Made by a program: the position numbers and the translations under genes. Below, in pieces: positions 14,830 through 20,862 of a stretch of DNA of 20,862 nucleotides. The first letter of the stretch is position 1. The number at the start of each line of letters is the position of its first letter. A model generated the notes under the pieces. The model saw only the letters and a list, made by a program, of their open reading frames with translations. It searched no databases and was not told the DNA's origin. The DNA lies in assembly GCA_035695265.1 (NCBI GenBank), contig DASSEM010000217.1, positions 1 to 20,862 of the forward strand. Direction: 5' to 3'. The DNA comes from RHKX01 sp035695265 (GTDB taxonomy: Bacteria; Actinomycetota; Thermoleophilia; Solirubrobacterales; 70-9).

Positions 14830-15303
14830 ATGGCTTCGGAGCACGTGATCCCGACCCCGCCGGCCGAGGATTGGATCGCGCGCGCCGAGGGCGCCCTGCG
14901 CGCGGCCGGACACCGAGCGAGCGGGCCGCGCTCGGCGGTGCTCGAGCTGATCGGCAATCAGGAGTGCGTCCTCAGCGCCCGCGAGATCGCCGACGAGCTC
15001 CGCGCCGGTGGCCGCGAGGTCGGCGTCGCGACCGTCTACCGCACGCTCGAGCTGCTCGAGTCGCTGCGACTCGTCCAGCGGCTCGATACCGGTGGCGGAT
15101 CGGCTCGCTTCGAGCCGGCACTGCCGGGCGGGGAGCACCATCACCATCACCTCGTCTGCGATCGCTGCGGTCGGGTGACCCCGTTCGAGGATCGCGGGCT
15201 CGAGCGAGCGATCGAGGCCCTCGGCCGCCGGATCGACCACACGGTCGGCGATCACGACGTCATCCTGCGCGGCGAGTGCCCGCGCTGCGTCGCATCCGGC
15301 TGA
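14830..15303 (+). CDS. zur: Fur family metalloregulator, probably Zur
   Basis: The 157-residue protein is a Fur-family repressor. The DNA-binding winged helix spans residues ~15-90 (HRASGPRSAVLELIGNQECVLSAREIADEL, then VGVATVYRTLELLESL). The metal-binding half has EHHHHHLVCDRCGRVTPFED and a C-terminal CPRC, giving the two CxxC pairs of the structural zinc site plus the His-rich sensory region. Fur, Zur and other subtypes cannot be separated by motif alone; Zur is chosen because it sits between a Zn-type binding-protein gene and the transporter operon and Zur-like palindromes flank it. ATG 14830 has no clear ribosome binding site; TACCGT 10 nt upstream may be a -10 element for a leaderless mRNA. 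The long upstream frame to 14686 overlaps the permease and is rejected. Confidence 0.85.
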   Translation: MASEHVIPTPPAEDWIARAEGALRAAGHRASGPRSAVLELIGNQECVLSAREIADELRAGGREVGVATVYRTLELLESLRLVQRLDTGGGSARFEPALPGGEHHHHHLVCDRCGRVTPFEDRGLERAIEALGRRIDHTVGDHDVILRGECPRCVASG

Positions 15304-15325
15304 GCGCGACCCCGGCACCTCAGCC
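15298..15325. terminator. Inverted repeat between convergent zur and the binding-protein gene
   Basis: GGCTGAG (15298-15304) pairs perfectly with CTCAGCC (15319-15325) across a 14-nt loop. It contains both stop codons of the convergent genes. It may serve as a bidirectional terminator, but there is no U tract. Confidence 0.3.
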
Positions 15326-16249
15326 TCCGAGCCTGCACTTGACATGTCCGCCGCCGAGGCCGGCGACGAGCGCCCTGGCGTTGGCGGCGAGCGAGCCCGT
15401 GTAGGTGGATGCCGGAGAGCCGGGCGGGCCGAGCGTGTCGGTCCAGAGCTCGGCGCCGACCCGTGCCCCGGTCTCGCCGGCGATCGCCCGCTCGAGGGCG
15501 GCGCTCGCGCCGACCTCGGGGAAGACCGCGTGCACGCCGCGATCCTCGATCAGCTCGATCAGCTCGGCGGTCTGGCCGGCCGATGGCTGGGCCGCGGTGC
15601 TCAGCGCCGGGATCGCGGCGCCGATCACGTCGATGTCGTAGCGGCGCGCGAAGTACGCGAGCGAGTCGTGGCTCGTCACCAGCTCGCGGTCGGCGGCCGG
15701 AACCGCTCGCAGGCATGCGGCGATCCGCCGGTCGAGGACGCCGAGGCGGGCGGCGTAGCGGTGGGCGCCCGAGTCGAACTCTTCCCCGGACGCGGGGTCG
15801 AGGTGATCGAGCTCGCGGGCGATCGCCGCGACGGCGAGCTGCGCGTTGCGCGGGTCCTGCCACCAGTGCGGGTCGGGGCCGTCAGGGCCAGGGAGAAGGT
15901 CGACGTGATCGGCGAGGACGAGCACCGGCGCATCGCTGCCCGAGCTCGAGACGAGCTGATCGAGCCAGCCGTCGACCTCTCCGCCGGAGCGGACGATCAG
16001 GTCCGCACCGGCGAGGGCGGCGGCGTCGCTGGGTCGCGGCTCGTAGTCGTGCGGGTCGGAGTTCGCGGCGAGGATCCCGGTGACGTGGCCGCGATCGCCG
16101 AGCACCGCGCGCACGAGCTCCGCAGCCTGCGGCGTGGTCGCGACCACGCCGACGCCGCTCCCGTGCGTTTCGCCGGGAGCGCCGGCACCGGAGGCGAACC
16201 CGATGCCTACGGCGACGATAGCGATACAGAAAGTGAGAATCGTTCGCAC
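15320..16249 (-). CDS. znuA: Zinc-type ABC transporter solute-binding protein (ZnuA/TroA family)
   Basis: The 309-residue exported protein has a signal peptide (MRTILTFCIAIVAVGIGFAS) and a cluster A-I metal-binding fold. Putative metal ligands are H67 (SDPHDYEPRPSD), H128 (DPHWWQDPRN), H194 (VTSHDSLAYFARRY) and D271 (LWTDTLG). The third His, rather than the Glu typical of manganese binders, favours zinc (TroA/AdcA-like). There is no His-rich loop of the enterobacterial ZnuA type. Position C8 lies inside the signal, with no good lipobox. The only possible start is GTG 16249, since an in-frame TAG occurs 15 nt upstream. This GTG lies within the palindrome 16233-16249 and lacks a ribosome binding site. 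It converges with zur and presumably delivers metal to the permease/ATPase complex of the adjacent operon. Confidence 0.9.
   Translation of the reverse strand: MRTILTFCIAIVAVGIGFASGAGAPGETHGSGVGVVATTPQAAELVRAVLGDRGHVTGILAANSDPHDYEPRPSDAAALAGADLIVRSGGEVDGWLDQLVSSSGSDAPVLVLADHVDLLPGPDGPDPHWWQDPRNAQLAVAAIARELDHLDPASGEEFDSGAHRYAARLGVLDRRIAACLRAVPAADRELVTSHDSLAYFARRYDIDVIGAAIPALSTAAQPSAGQTAELIELIEDRGVHAVFPEVGASAALERAIAGETGARVGAELWTDTLGPPGSPASTYTGSLAANARALVAGLGGGHVKCRLGG
16233..16249. promoter_or_regulatory. Candidate Zur box over the znuA start codon
   Basis: GTGAGAATCGTTCGCAC is a 17-bp imperfect palindrome with 6 of 8 pairs matching. It resembles the TGAnAATnnTTnnCA pattern of actinobacterial Zur sites. 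It covers codons 1-6 of znuA, beginning exactly at the GTG start, and lies just downstream of the TAGCCT -10 element, where a repressor would block initiation. Confidence 0.5.
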
Positions 16250-16258
16250 TTCGCGGGG

Positions 16259-16264
16259 AGGCTA
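16259..16264 (-). promoter_or_regulatory. -10 element (TAGCCT) of znuA
   Basis: On the minus strand TAGCCT ends 9 nt before the GTG start codon. With the usual 6-8 nt to the transcription start, the mRNA would be leaderless or have one or two leader bases, consistent with the missing Shine-Dalgarno. Confidence 0.4.
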
Positions 16265-16299
16265 CAGGAATCGCCGCGGATCCCGCCGGGGCGATCGGA

Positions 16300-16305
16300 T
16301 AGCTT
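16300..16305 (+). promoter_or_regulatory. -10 element (TAGCTT) of the cyclic-nucleotide-binding gene
   Basis: TAGCTT lies 30 nt before ATG 16336. The leader contains a good ribosome binding site (GGGAGGAG at about 16324-16331). The hexamer belongs to the recurrent TAGnnT set. Confidence 0.35.
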
Positions 16306-16335
16306 GAGGGCGACGCGACCGCCCGGGAGGAGCCG

Positions 16336-16725
16336 ATGGATCCAAGCAGCCTCAAGAAGTTCGACCTGTTCAAGGACGTCGACGAGAGCAAGCTGAGCAA
16401 GATCGCGCCGTTCACGATGCTCGTCGAGTTCCCAGCGGGGAAGACGATGATCCAGGAGGGCGGCTTCTCGAACGACTTCTACGCGATCGAGAGCGGCACG
16501 GCGACGGTCGAGCGCGGCGGCGAGAAGATCGCCGAGCTGGGTCCCGGCGACGTCTTCGGCGAGCAGGGGCTGCTCGAGCGGCAGGAGCGATCGGCATCGG
16601 TCGTCGCGACCACGCCGCTGCGGGCGTTGAAGATCGAGACCTGGGAGATCCCCCGGATGCGGAAGGCGATGCCCGAGGTCCTCGAGGAGCTGCAGCGGAC
16701 GATCGAGCGGCGCAGCTCCTCATAG
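16336..16725 (+). CDS. Stand-alone cyclic nucleotide-binding domain protein
   Basis: The 129-residue protein is a single cNMP-binding domain with no DNA-binding or enzymatic partner. Residues ~9-115 form the beta-roll: LFKDVDESKLSKIAPF, then FPAGKTMIQEGGFSNDFYAIESGTATV, and the phosphate-binding cassette GDVFGEQGLLERQERSASV (71-89), which keeps the canonical FGE and R-S-A positions (E76, R85). It may therefore bind cAMP, cGMP or a related ligand, but this has not been shown for such small proteins. The ATG has a strong ribosome binding site. It is monocistronic by appearance, divergent from znuA and 43 nt upstream of the promoter of the cobalamin-riboswitch operon. Its partner is unknown. Confidence 0.85.
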   Translation: MDPSSLKKFDLFKDVDESKLSKIAPFTMLVEFPAGKTMIQEGGFSNDFYAIESGTATVERGGEKIAELGPGDVFGEQGLLERQERSASVVATTPLRALKIETWEIPRMRKAMPEVLEELQRTIERRSSS

Positions 16726-16768
16726 GGCTGCCGTGAGCGCGGGCGTGGCGTTTCGGGGCCGCGCCGGA

Positions 16769-16774
16769 TAGAGT
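16769..16774 (+). promoter_or_regulatory. -10 element (TAGAGT) of the B12-riboswitch operon
   Basis: TAGAGT lies about 10 nt upstream of where the cobalamin riboswitch fold begins, as expected for the operon promoter. It belongs to the same TAGnnT set as other -10 candidates in the window. No convincing -35 was identified. Confidence 0.45.
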
Positions 16775-16782
16775 GGCCGCAC

Positions 16783-16947
16783 ATACGGTCGGTGGTCCAG
16801 GGAAGTCCGGTGCGAAACCGGCGCGGTCCCGCCACTGTGACCGGGTGAGGGTGTCGCCTGGCGGTTCGGCCGCCGGCCACTGGACTCGACGAGGGTCCGG
16901 GAAGGCGCGACATCAGTCCCGGAAGCCAGGAGACCTGCCGCCGATCG
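16783..16947 (+). ncRNA. Cobalamin (adenosylcobalamin-type) riboswitch
   Basis: Conserved cobalamin-aptamer elements are present in order: GGGAAGTCCGGTGCGAAACC, then GGTCCCGCCACTGTGACCGG (through about 16842), an intervening arm (GGCGGTTCGGCCGCC), CATCAGTCCCGGA, and the B12 box GCCAGGAGACCTGCC at 16925-16939. The leader ends 35 nt before the ATG at 16982. ACCCT (16959-16963) can pair with AGGGT (16971-16975) around the GAGGAAAGGG ribosome binding site, suggesting control of translation initiation. High cobalamin is expected to reduce expression of the downstream transport operon. Ends are approximate. Confidence 0.95.
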
Positions 16948-16981
16948 AGCCATTGCAAACCCTCGAGGAAAGGGTGGCTTC

Positions 16982-17962
16982 ATGCCAACACCTACCTTCC
17001 GCGCTTCGGCAGCAGCGCTCCTCGCCTGCCTGCTGGCGCTCACGTTCCCGGCGTTCGCCGGCGCAAAGAAGGGCTCGGCCGCGGCCGACCTGCGGGTCGT
17101 CGATCCCGGCGGCCGGACGCTCGCCGACCTGACCCAGCTCACCGGCCCTGCCCGGATCCGCACCGACCCGAGGGCCGACTGCTTCGGGCCCGGCACCGGC
17201 GGCTCCGGCGATGCGGTCACGGTCGGCGGCTCCACGGCGCTCGGCCAGCTCGCTCACGCCGGCGCCACCGACCTCCAGGTGCGACGGCTCGGGATCACCG
17301 ATGCGTTCGACTTCGGGCTCGGCATCTGCCGGATCGGCCCGGCCGTCGCCCCGTCGACCGGCTATTGGTACCTGAAGGTGAACCACGAGGCTTCGTTCAC
17401 CGGGGCCGACCTGACCACCGTGCGGCGCGGCGACGAGGTGCTCTGGTACCTGATCGAGGACTTCAACGATCCGGTCCCCGACGAGCTCGCGCTGCAGGCG
17501 CCGGCCGTGGTCGAGCCGGGCGATCCGTTCGCGGTCGAGGTGACCAGCTACGACGATGACGGCGACGCGAGTCCCGCCGCCGGGGTCACCGTGACCGGAG
17601 CGGCGGCACCGACCGACGCCCAGGGACGGGCGATGGTCACGGTGAGCTCCCGCACGCGAGTCCTGCGGGCGACCCGGACCGGCTCGATCACCTCCAACGC
17701 CGTCACCGTCTGCACGAAGGCCGCCGGGGACTGCCCGGCCGGCTACGCGCGGACGATCGGCGGCACCCCGCGTACCGACCGGATCGTCGGCAGCCGCGCC
17801 GCCGAGAAGATCGAGTCCGGCGCCGGTCGCGACCGGATCGATGCCCGCCGCGGGGCGGCGCGAGACCGGATCGACTGCGGGCGCGGCAAGGATCGCCTGA
17901 TCCTGGCCCGTCGGTCCGACTCCCACCACCGCTCCTGCGAGCGCGTCAAGCGACGCCGATGA
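16982..17962 (+). CDS. Secreted DUF4430/transcobalamin-like protein with Ig-like and RTX-like tail
   Basis: The 326-residue exported protein begins with a signal peptide (ALLACLLALTFPAFAGA, cleavage near residue 26-28). Residues ~33-160 resemble DUF4430, the domain related to the C-terminal domain of transcobalamin/intrinsic factor: LGQLAHAG, DFGLGICRIG, then STGYWYLKVNHEASFTGADL and VRRGDEVLWYLIEDF. Residues ~170-245 look like an Ig-like domain. The tail (260-326; TDRIVGSRAAEKIESGAGRDRID, then DRIDCGRGKDRLI and CERVKRRR) is a degenerate RTX-like repeat common in secreted proteins of this lineage. It directly follows the cobalamin riboswitch, so extracellular corrinoid binding is a well-supported inference but unproven. 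The ribosome binding site GAGGAAAGGG is upstream. The next gene follows after 19 nt. Confidence 0.8.
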   Translation: MPTPTFRASAAALLACLLALTFPAFAGAKKGSAAADLRVVDPGGRTLADLTQLTGPARIRTDPRADCFGPGTGGSGDAVTVGGSTALGQLAHAGATDLQVRRLGITDAFDFGLGICRIGPAVAPSTGYWYLKVNHEASFTGADLTTVRRGDEVLWYLIEDFNDPVPDELALQAPAVVEPGDPFAVEVTSYDDDGDASPAAGVTVTGAAAPTDAQGRAMVTVSSRTRVLRATRTGSITSNAVTVCTKAAGDCPAGYARTIGGTPRTDRIVGSRAAEKIESGAGRDRIDARRGAARDRIDCGRGKDRLILARRSDSHHRSCERVKRRR

Positions 17963-17981
17963 GCGCCGTCGCCCGGCAGCG

Positions 17982-18947
17982 ATGAAGGCGGCCGCGCTCG
18001 TGCTCGCCGTGGCGGCGATCGCCGCCACGGCGAGCGGGTGCGGCTTCGGCCCCGGCGAGTCCTCGCCAGGCGAGGCGACCCTGCGGGTGACCCGCGAGTT
18101 CGGCACCGTCCCGATGGTCGAGGCAAACCTCGAGGACCCGACCGAGAGCGACACGGTCGTCCGCTTCCTCGATGACGTCGCCGAGATCGAGACGTCGTAC
18201 GGGGACAACTTCGTCGACTCGATCGGCGGCTTCGCGGGCAGCACCGCCGGCGGCGAGGACGACTGGTTCTTCTTCGTCAACGGGTACTGGTCGGACATCG
18301 GCTCGGGCGAGCGACCCGTCCTCCCCGGCGACCGGATCTGGTGGGACTACCGCTACTGGCAGACCGCATACCGGGTGCCGGCGGTGGTCGGCTCGTGGCC
18401 GGAGCCGTTCCTGCACGGCGAGCACCGTGACGGCGCCGCGGCCCCGCCGACGATCGTCCAGTGCCTGACCGCGCGCGAGGACTGCGACGAGGTCAGCGGC
18501 GCGCTCGCCGCCGCGGGCGTCGACGCGCGACTGGTCGATCTGGCGGAGCCGCGGGAGGAGCCCGACGCGCTGCGTGTCCTCGTCGGGCCCTGGGATGCGC
18601 TTCGTGGCGATCCGGCGGCGCGAGCGGTCGAATCCGGGCCGGGGGAGAGCGGGGTCTACGCGACGATCGGGCGCTGCCGGGACGAGCTCGCGTTGACGAT
18701 CGAGGACGACCACGGCCGGCCCGCCGAGCGGCTCGCGGACGCCGGCCTGATCGCGGCCGTCCGCCGTGGCGATGACCAGCCCACCTGGCTGATCACGGGC
18801 ACCGATGCTCCGGCCGCCGGGGTCGCGGCGGCGGCGCTCGGAAGCGGCGTCCTTCGCGATCGCTATGCGGTCGCCTTCGGCGATGGCCGGGTGCTGCCGG
18901 TGCCCGCGGCAGCGGCCGCGGACGAGGCGGAGGGCGGCTGCCCGTGA
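17982..18947 (+). CDS. DUF4430-domain lipoprotein with uncharacterised C-terminal domain
   Basis: The 321-residue protein has a lipoprotein signal (hydrophobic 4-16, ATASGC with lipidated C20). Residues ~32-128 form a DUF4430 domain: TLRVTREFGTVPM, then GEDDWFFFVNGYWSDIGSGERPVLPGDRIWWDYRYW, the aromatic FVNG and final WW-Y strand being typical. This suggests a membrane-anchored corrinoid-binding protein. Residues ~130-321 form a second domain I do not recognise, with Cys pairs (CLTAREDC, later GRCRD) and VLVGPWDALRGDPAA; it may be a lineage-specific domain. A perfect 34-nt palindrome lies in the signal-peptide codons. Its TGA stop overlaps the GTG start of the ecfT-like gene (GTGA at 18944-18947), so the genes are coupled. 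Confidence 0.8.
   Translation: MKAAALVLAVAAIAATASGCGFGPGESSPGEATLRVTREFGTVPMVEANLEDPTESDTVVRFLDDVAEIETSYGDNFVDSIGGFAGSTAGGEDDWFFFVNGYWSDIGSGERPVLPGDRIWWDYRYWQTAYRVPAVVGSWPEPFLHGEHRDGAAAPPTIVQCLTAREDCDEVSGALAAAGVDARLVDLAEPREEPDALRVLVGPWDALRGDPAARAVESGPGESGVYATIGRCRDELALTIEDDHGRPAERLADAGLIAAVRRGDDQPTWLITGTDAPAAGVAAAALGSGVLRDRYAVAFGDGRVLPVPAAAAADEAEGGCP
18002..18035. repeat. 34-nt perfect palindrome in the lipoprotein signal-peptide codons
   Basis: The left arm GCTCGCCGTGGCGGCGA (18002-18018) is perfectly complementary to the right arm TCGCCGCCACGGCGAGC (18019-18035), with no spacer. In RNA it would form a 15-bp stem with a GAUC tetraloop starting about 20 nt after the start codon. It encodes LAVAAIAATASG, so both Ala-rich codon use and structure act on the same bases. 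Confidence 0.75.
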
Positions 18948-19840
18948 GGTCGATGCTCGCGTACGCGCCGCGTCGCGGCCCGCTCGGGCGCGCCCGCCCC
19001 TGGATAGTCGCCGCCTACCTGGCGCCGCTCGCGATCTTCGCGTTCGCCTTCGCCAACCCGCTCGTCCTGCTCGGTGCCGGGACCGCCGCGGTGGGCGCCG
19101 GCCTCGCCGCCGGGGCGGGCCGGAGCATCGGCCAGCCGCTGCGCTGGTCGCTCGGGCTCGCCGTGATGGTCGTCGCCGTCAACGCGATCGCCTCCCAGCG
19201 CGGTGCGACGATCCTGATCCGCGGCTTCGACCTGCCGGTGATCGGACAAGTCGACGTCACCCTCGAGGCGCTCGCCGAGGGCGCGGTCCTCGCCCTGCGC
19301 ATCCTCGTCGCCCTACTCGTCTTCGCGGTCTGGTCCGCCTGCGTCGATCCCGATCGGGTGCTGCGGGCGGTTCGCCCGATCGCCGCCCGCTCGGCTCTGA
19401 CCGCGACGCTGGTCAGCCGTCTCGTCCCGCTCGCCGCCGCCGACGGGGCCCGCCTCGCCGAGGCCGGCAGGCTGCGAGGCCCGGCCGCGGCTCCGGTCGG
19501 CCGGGCGGCCCTCGCCCGGCGCCTGATCGCCGGCGCGCTCGATCGCTCGGTCGATGTCGCTGCGACGCTGGAGTTGCGCGGCTACGGGCTGCCGGGGCGG
19601 GCCCGGCGCCCCCGTCACCGCCGCGAGCGGGGGGAGGCCGGGCTGCTCGCCGCCGGCTTCGGTGGCCTGGCGCTGGTCGCGATCACGGCGGCCGGCGGGC
19701 TCGCCGGCTTCGATGCCTTTCCACGGCTTTCGATCGACGCCGGCAGCGTCACGCTGCTCGTCGCGGCGGCGATCCCGGCGATCGCGCTGGCGCCGCTCGC
19801 ACCCGAGCTCCGGCGCCGTGGAGGCCCGGCCCGTGGCTGA
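18944..19840 (+). CDS. ecfT: ECF transporter transmembrane component EcfT (CbiQ-like)
   Basis: The 298-residue membrane protein has several hydrophobic helices (about 20-45, 68-85, 115-132, 234-255, 265-285). Between them lies a cytoplasmic region with two EcfT coupling motifs: AEAGRLRG (172-179) and LELRGYG (209-215), positions where the ATPases dock. EcfT links the substrate-binding S component to the EcfA ATPases in energy-coupling-factor importers. GTG 18944 overlaps the upstream stop and has GGAGGGCGG upstream; ATG 18953 is an alternative. The gene overlaps the ATPase gene by 8 nt. No S component is visible in the window, so it may lie downstream or elsewhere. Cobalamin or a precursor is the likely substrate given the riboswitch. 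Confidence 0.85.
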   Translation: MRSMLAYAPRRGPLGRARPWIVAAYLAPLAIFAFAFANPLVLLGAGTAAVGAGLAAGAGRSIGQPLRWSLGLAVMVVAVNAIASQRGATILIRGFDLPVIGQVDVTLEALAEGAVLALRILVALLVFAVWSACVDPDRVLRAVRPIAARSALTATLVSRLVPLAAADGARLAEAGRLRGPAAAPVGRAALARRLIAGALDRSVDVAATLELRGYGLPGRARRPRHRRERGEAGLLAAGFGGLALVAITAAGGLAGFDAFPRLSIDAGSVTLLVAAAIPAIALAPLAPELRRRGGPARG

Positions 19841-20862
19841 CCCGGTTCTCGCGATCGACCAGCTCGAGTACCGCTACCCGGGCGCACCCGGGCTCGCGCT
19901 CGGCGGGGTTGACCTGCGACTCGAGCCCGGCGAGTTCGCCGTCCTTGCCGGGCGTTCGGGCTCCGGCAAGTCGACGCTGCTGCGGGCCGCGTGCGGACTC
20001 GTTCCCCACTTCCACGGCGGCGAGATCGCGGGCGCGGTGACCGTCTGCGGGCACTCGACCCGCGACACCGGCCCGGCGGAGCTCGCCGCGGCGGTGGGCT
20101 TCGTCGCCCAGGAGCCCGAGACTCAGGTCGTCTCGACGACCGTTCGCGCGGAGCTCCAGCTCCCGCTCGAGCTCCGCGGGGCAGGTGCCGTCGAGACCGC
20201 GCGCGCGGTCGAGGAGGCGGCGCTGGCCTTGGCGATCGAGCCGCTCCTCGACCGGACCACCGACTCGCTCTCCGGAGGCGAGCTGCAGCGGGTGGCGCTC
20301 GGCGCGGCGCTGGTCCCCGGGCCGCCGCTGCTCCTCCTCGACGAGCCGACCTCGCAGCTCGACCCGGTCGCCGGCGATGAGCTGGTCGCGCTTCTTCGCC
20401 GCCTCAACGAGGAGTGGGGGGTGACGGTGCTCCTCGGCGAGCACCGGCTCGAGCGCTGCCTCGCTGCCTCCGACCGGGTCATCGCCCTCGACCGCGGGCG
20501 CGTCCTATACGACGGTACGCCGGCCGGGTTCGGACGGGCGATGCTGACCGCGGCGCCGGAGCTCACGACGCCGGTCACACGCCTGTTCGACCTCGCCGGG
20601 ATCGACGGCAGCCCGGTCACGGTCAAGGAGGCGCGGGCGCTCCTGCCCGAAGCCCGGTCGGCCGTCGCCGAGCCCGTGGCTGCCGAGCCCCCGGAGATCG
20701 CGGGACGGGCGTTGCGCTGCCGCCGCGTCCATGTGGAGCTCGGCAGCGGCGGTGAGTCGCGCGAGGCGCTCCGCGGCATCGACCTGCGCATCGACCCGGG
20801 CGAGCGGGTCGCGCTGATGGGGCGCAACGGGGCGGGCAAGTCGACGCTGCTGCGGCTGCTCG
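19833..20862 (+). CDS. ecfA: Double-domain ECF transporter ATPase EcfA (partial, 3' end outside window)
   Basis: At least 343 residues, open at the window edge. First ABC domain (5-~230): Walker A GRSGSGKST (40-48), Q-helix AQEPETQ (92-98, the EcfA-type Q-rich loop), signature LSGGE (146-150), Walker B LLLLDE (166-171) and H-loop H204 in LLGEHRLER. A linker (about 230-290) leads to a second ABC domain (from about 292), whose Walker A GRNGAGKST (330-338) ends the visible sequence. The two EcfA subunits are thus fused in one polypeptide, as known for some actinobacterial ECF systems. GTG 19833 with upstream GGAGG is chosen; GTG 19818 is an alternative. It is co-transcribed with ecfT and the two DUF4430 genes under the cobalamin riboswitch. 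Confidence 0.92.
   Translation, partial: MADPVLAIDQLEYRYPGAPGLALGGVDLRLEPGEFAVLAGRSGSGKSTLLRAACGLVPHFHGGEIAGAVTVCGHSTRDTGPAELAAAVGFVAQEPETQVVSTTVRAELQLPLELRGAGAVETARAVEEAALALAIEPLLDRTTDSLSGGELQRVALGAALVPGPPLLLLDEPTSQLDPVAGDELVALLRRLNEEWGVTVLLGEHRLERCLAASDRVIALDRGRVLYDGTPAGFGRAMLTAAPELTTPVTRLFDLAGIDGSPVTVKEARALLPEARSAVAEPVAAEPPEIAGRALRCRRVHVELGSGGESREALRGIDLRIDPGERVALMGRNGAGKSTLLRLL

Noticed and set aside
15126..15155. His-rich codon run in zur as a simple repeat or CRISPR-like element
   Set aside because: It is the metal-binding His cluster (EHHHHHLVCDRC) of a Fur-family protein.
15344..16396. 350-codon plus-strand frame across the znuA region
   Set aside because: Antisense of the znuA gene; it lacks recognisable domains, whereas the minus strand has signal peptide and metal ligands.
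16913..18298. 461-codon minus-strand frame over the riboswitch and DUF4430 genes
   Set aside because: Shadow frame; it would be antisense to a clear riboswitch and two exported proteins.

Overview
The window is very GC-rich (coding third positions almost all G or C), with densely packed overlapping genes and frequent GTG starts. This points to a high-GC actinobacterium. Secreted and enzyme families here (a degenerate RTX-like tail ending in a CERVKRR-type motif, a long-chain alcohol oxidase of the FAO type, actinobacterial MoaD-MoaE fusion) suggest Thermoleophilia/Solirubrobacterales, but that lineage call is inference. No mobile elements, CRISPR arrays or rRNA genes were seen.

Layout. (1) 1-3283: molybdenum cofactor genes. 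A partial mobA-like gene reads leftward off the edge; divergently, moeA, a fused moaD-moaE, moaC and a mog/moaB gene form a tight overlapping operon. (2) 3292-4422: a calcineurin-like metallophosphoesterase on the minus strand. (3) 4523-9039: one unbroken 1163-residue ORF fusing an aldehyde dehydrogenase to an FAO-type GMC alcohol oxidase, followed by an NAD(P)-dependent epimerase/reductase. (4) 9046-10181: two tandem TetR regulators overlapping by 4 nt, with a palindrome over the first start codon. (5) 10402-11679: tRNA-Glu(CTC), an ABM-like small protein, a four-helix membrane protein plus a small TM/coiled-coil protein, and tRNA-Leu(CAG). (6) 11701-16249: a zinc (or related metal) ABC transporter with two permeases, an ATPase, a binding protein and a Fur-family (Zur-like) regulator, with a class I glutamine amidotransferase translationally coupled at the end of the permease operon. 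(7) 16336-16725: a stand-alone cyclic-nucleotide-binding domain protein. (8) 16769-20862: a cobalamin riboswitch followed by two exported DUF4430/transcobalamin-like proteins, an EcfT membrane protein and a double-domain EcfA ATPase cut by the window edge.

The most interesting parts are the last block, which reads as a B12-regulated ECF importer with two cell-surface corrinoid-capture candidates, and the aldehyde dehydrogenase/alcohol oxidase fusion, which would take an alcohol to an acid within one polypeptide. The metal transporter carries palindromes overlapping start codons, consistent with a metalloregulator acting on leaderless or near-leaderless transcripts. A recurrent TAGnnT -10 hexamer precedes several genes and both tRNAs.
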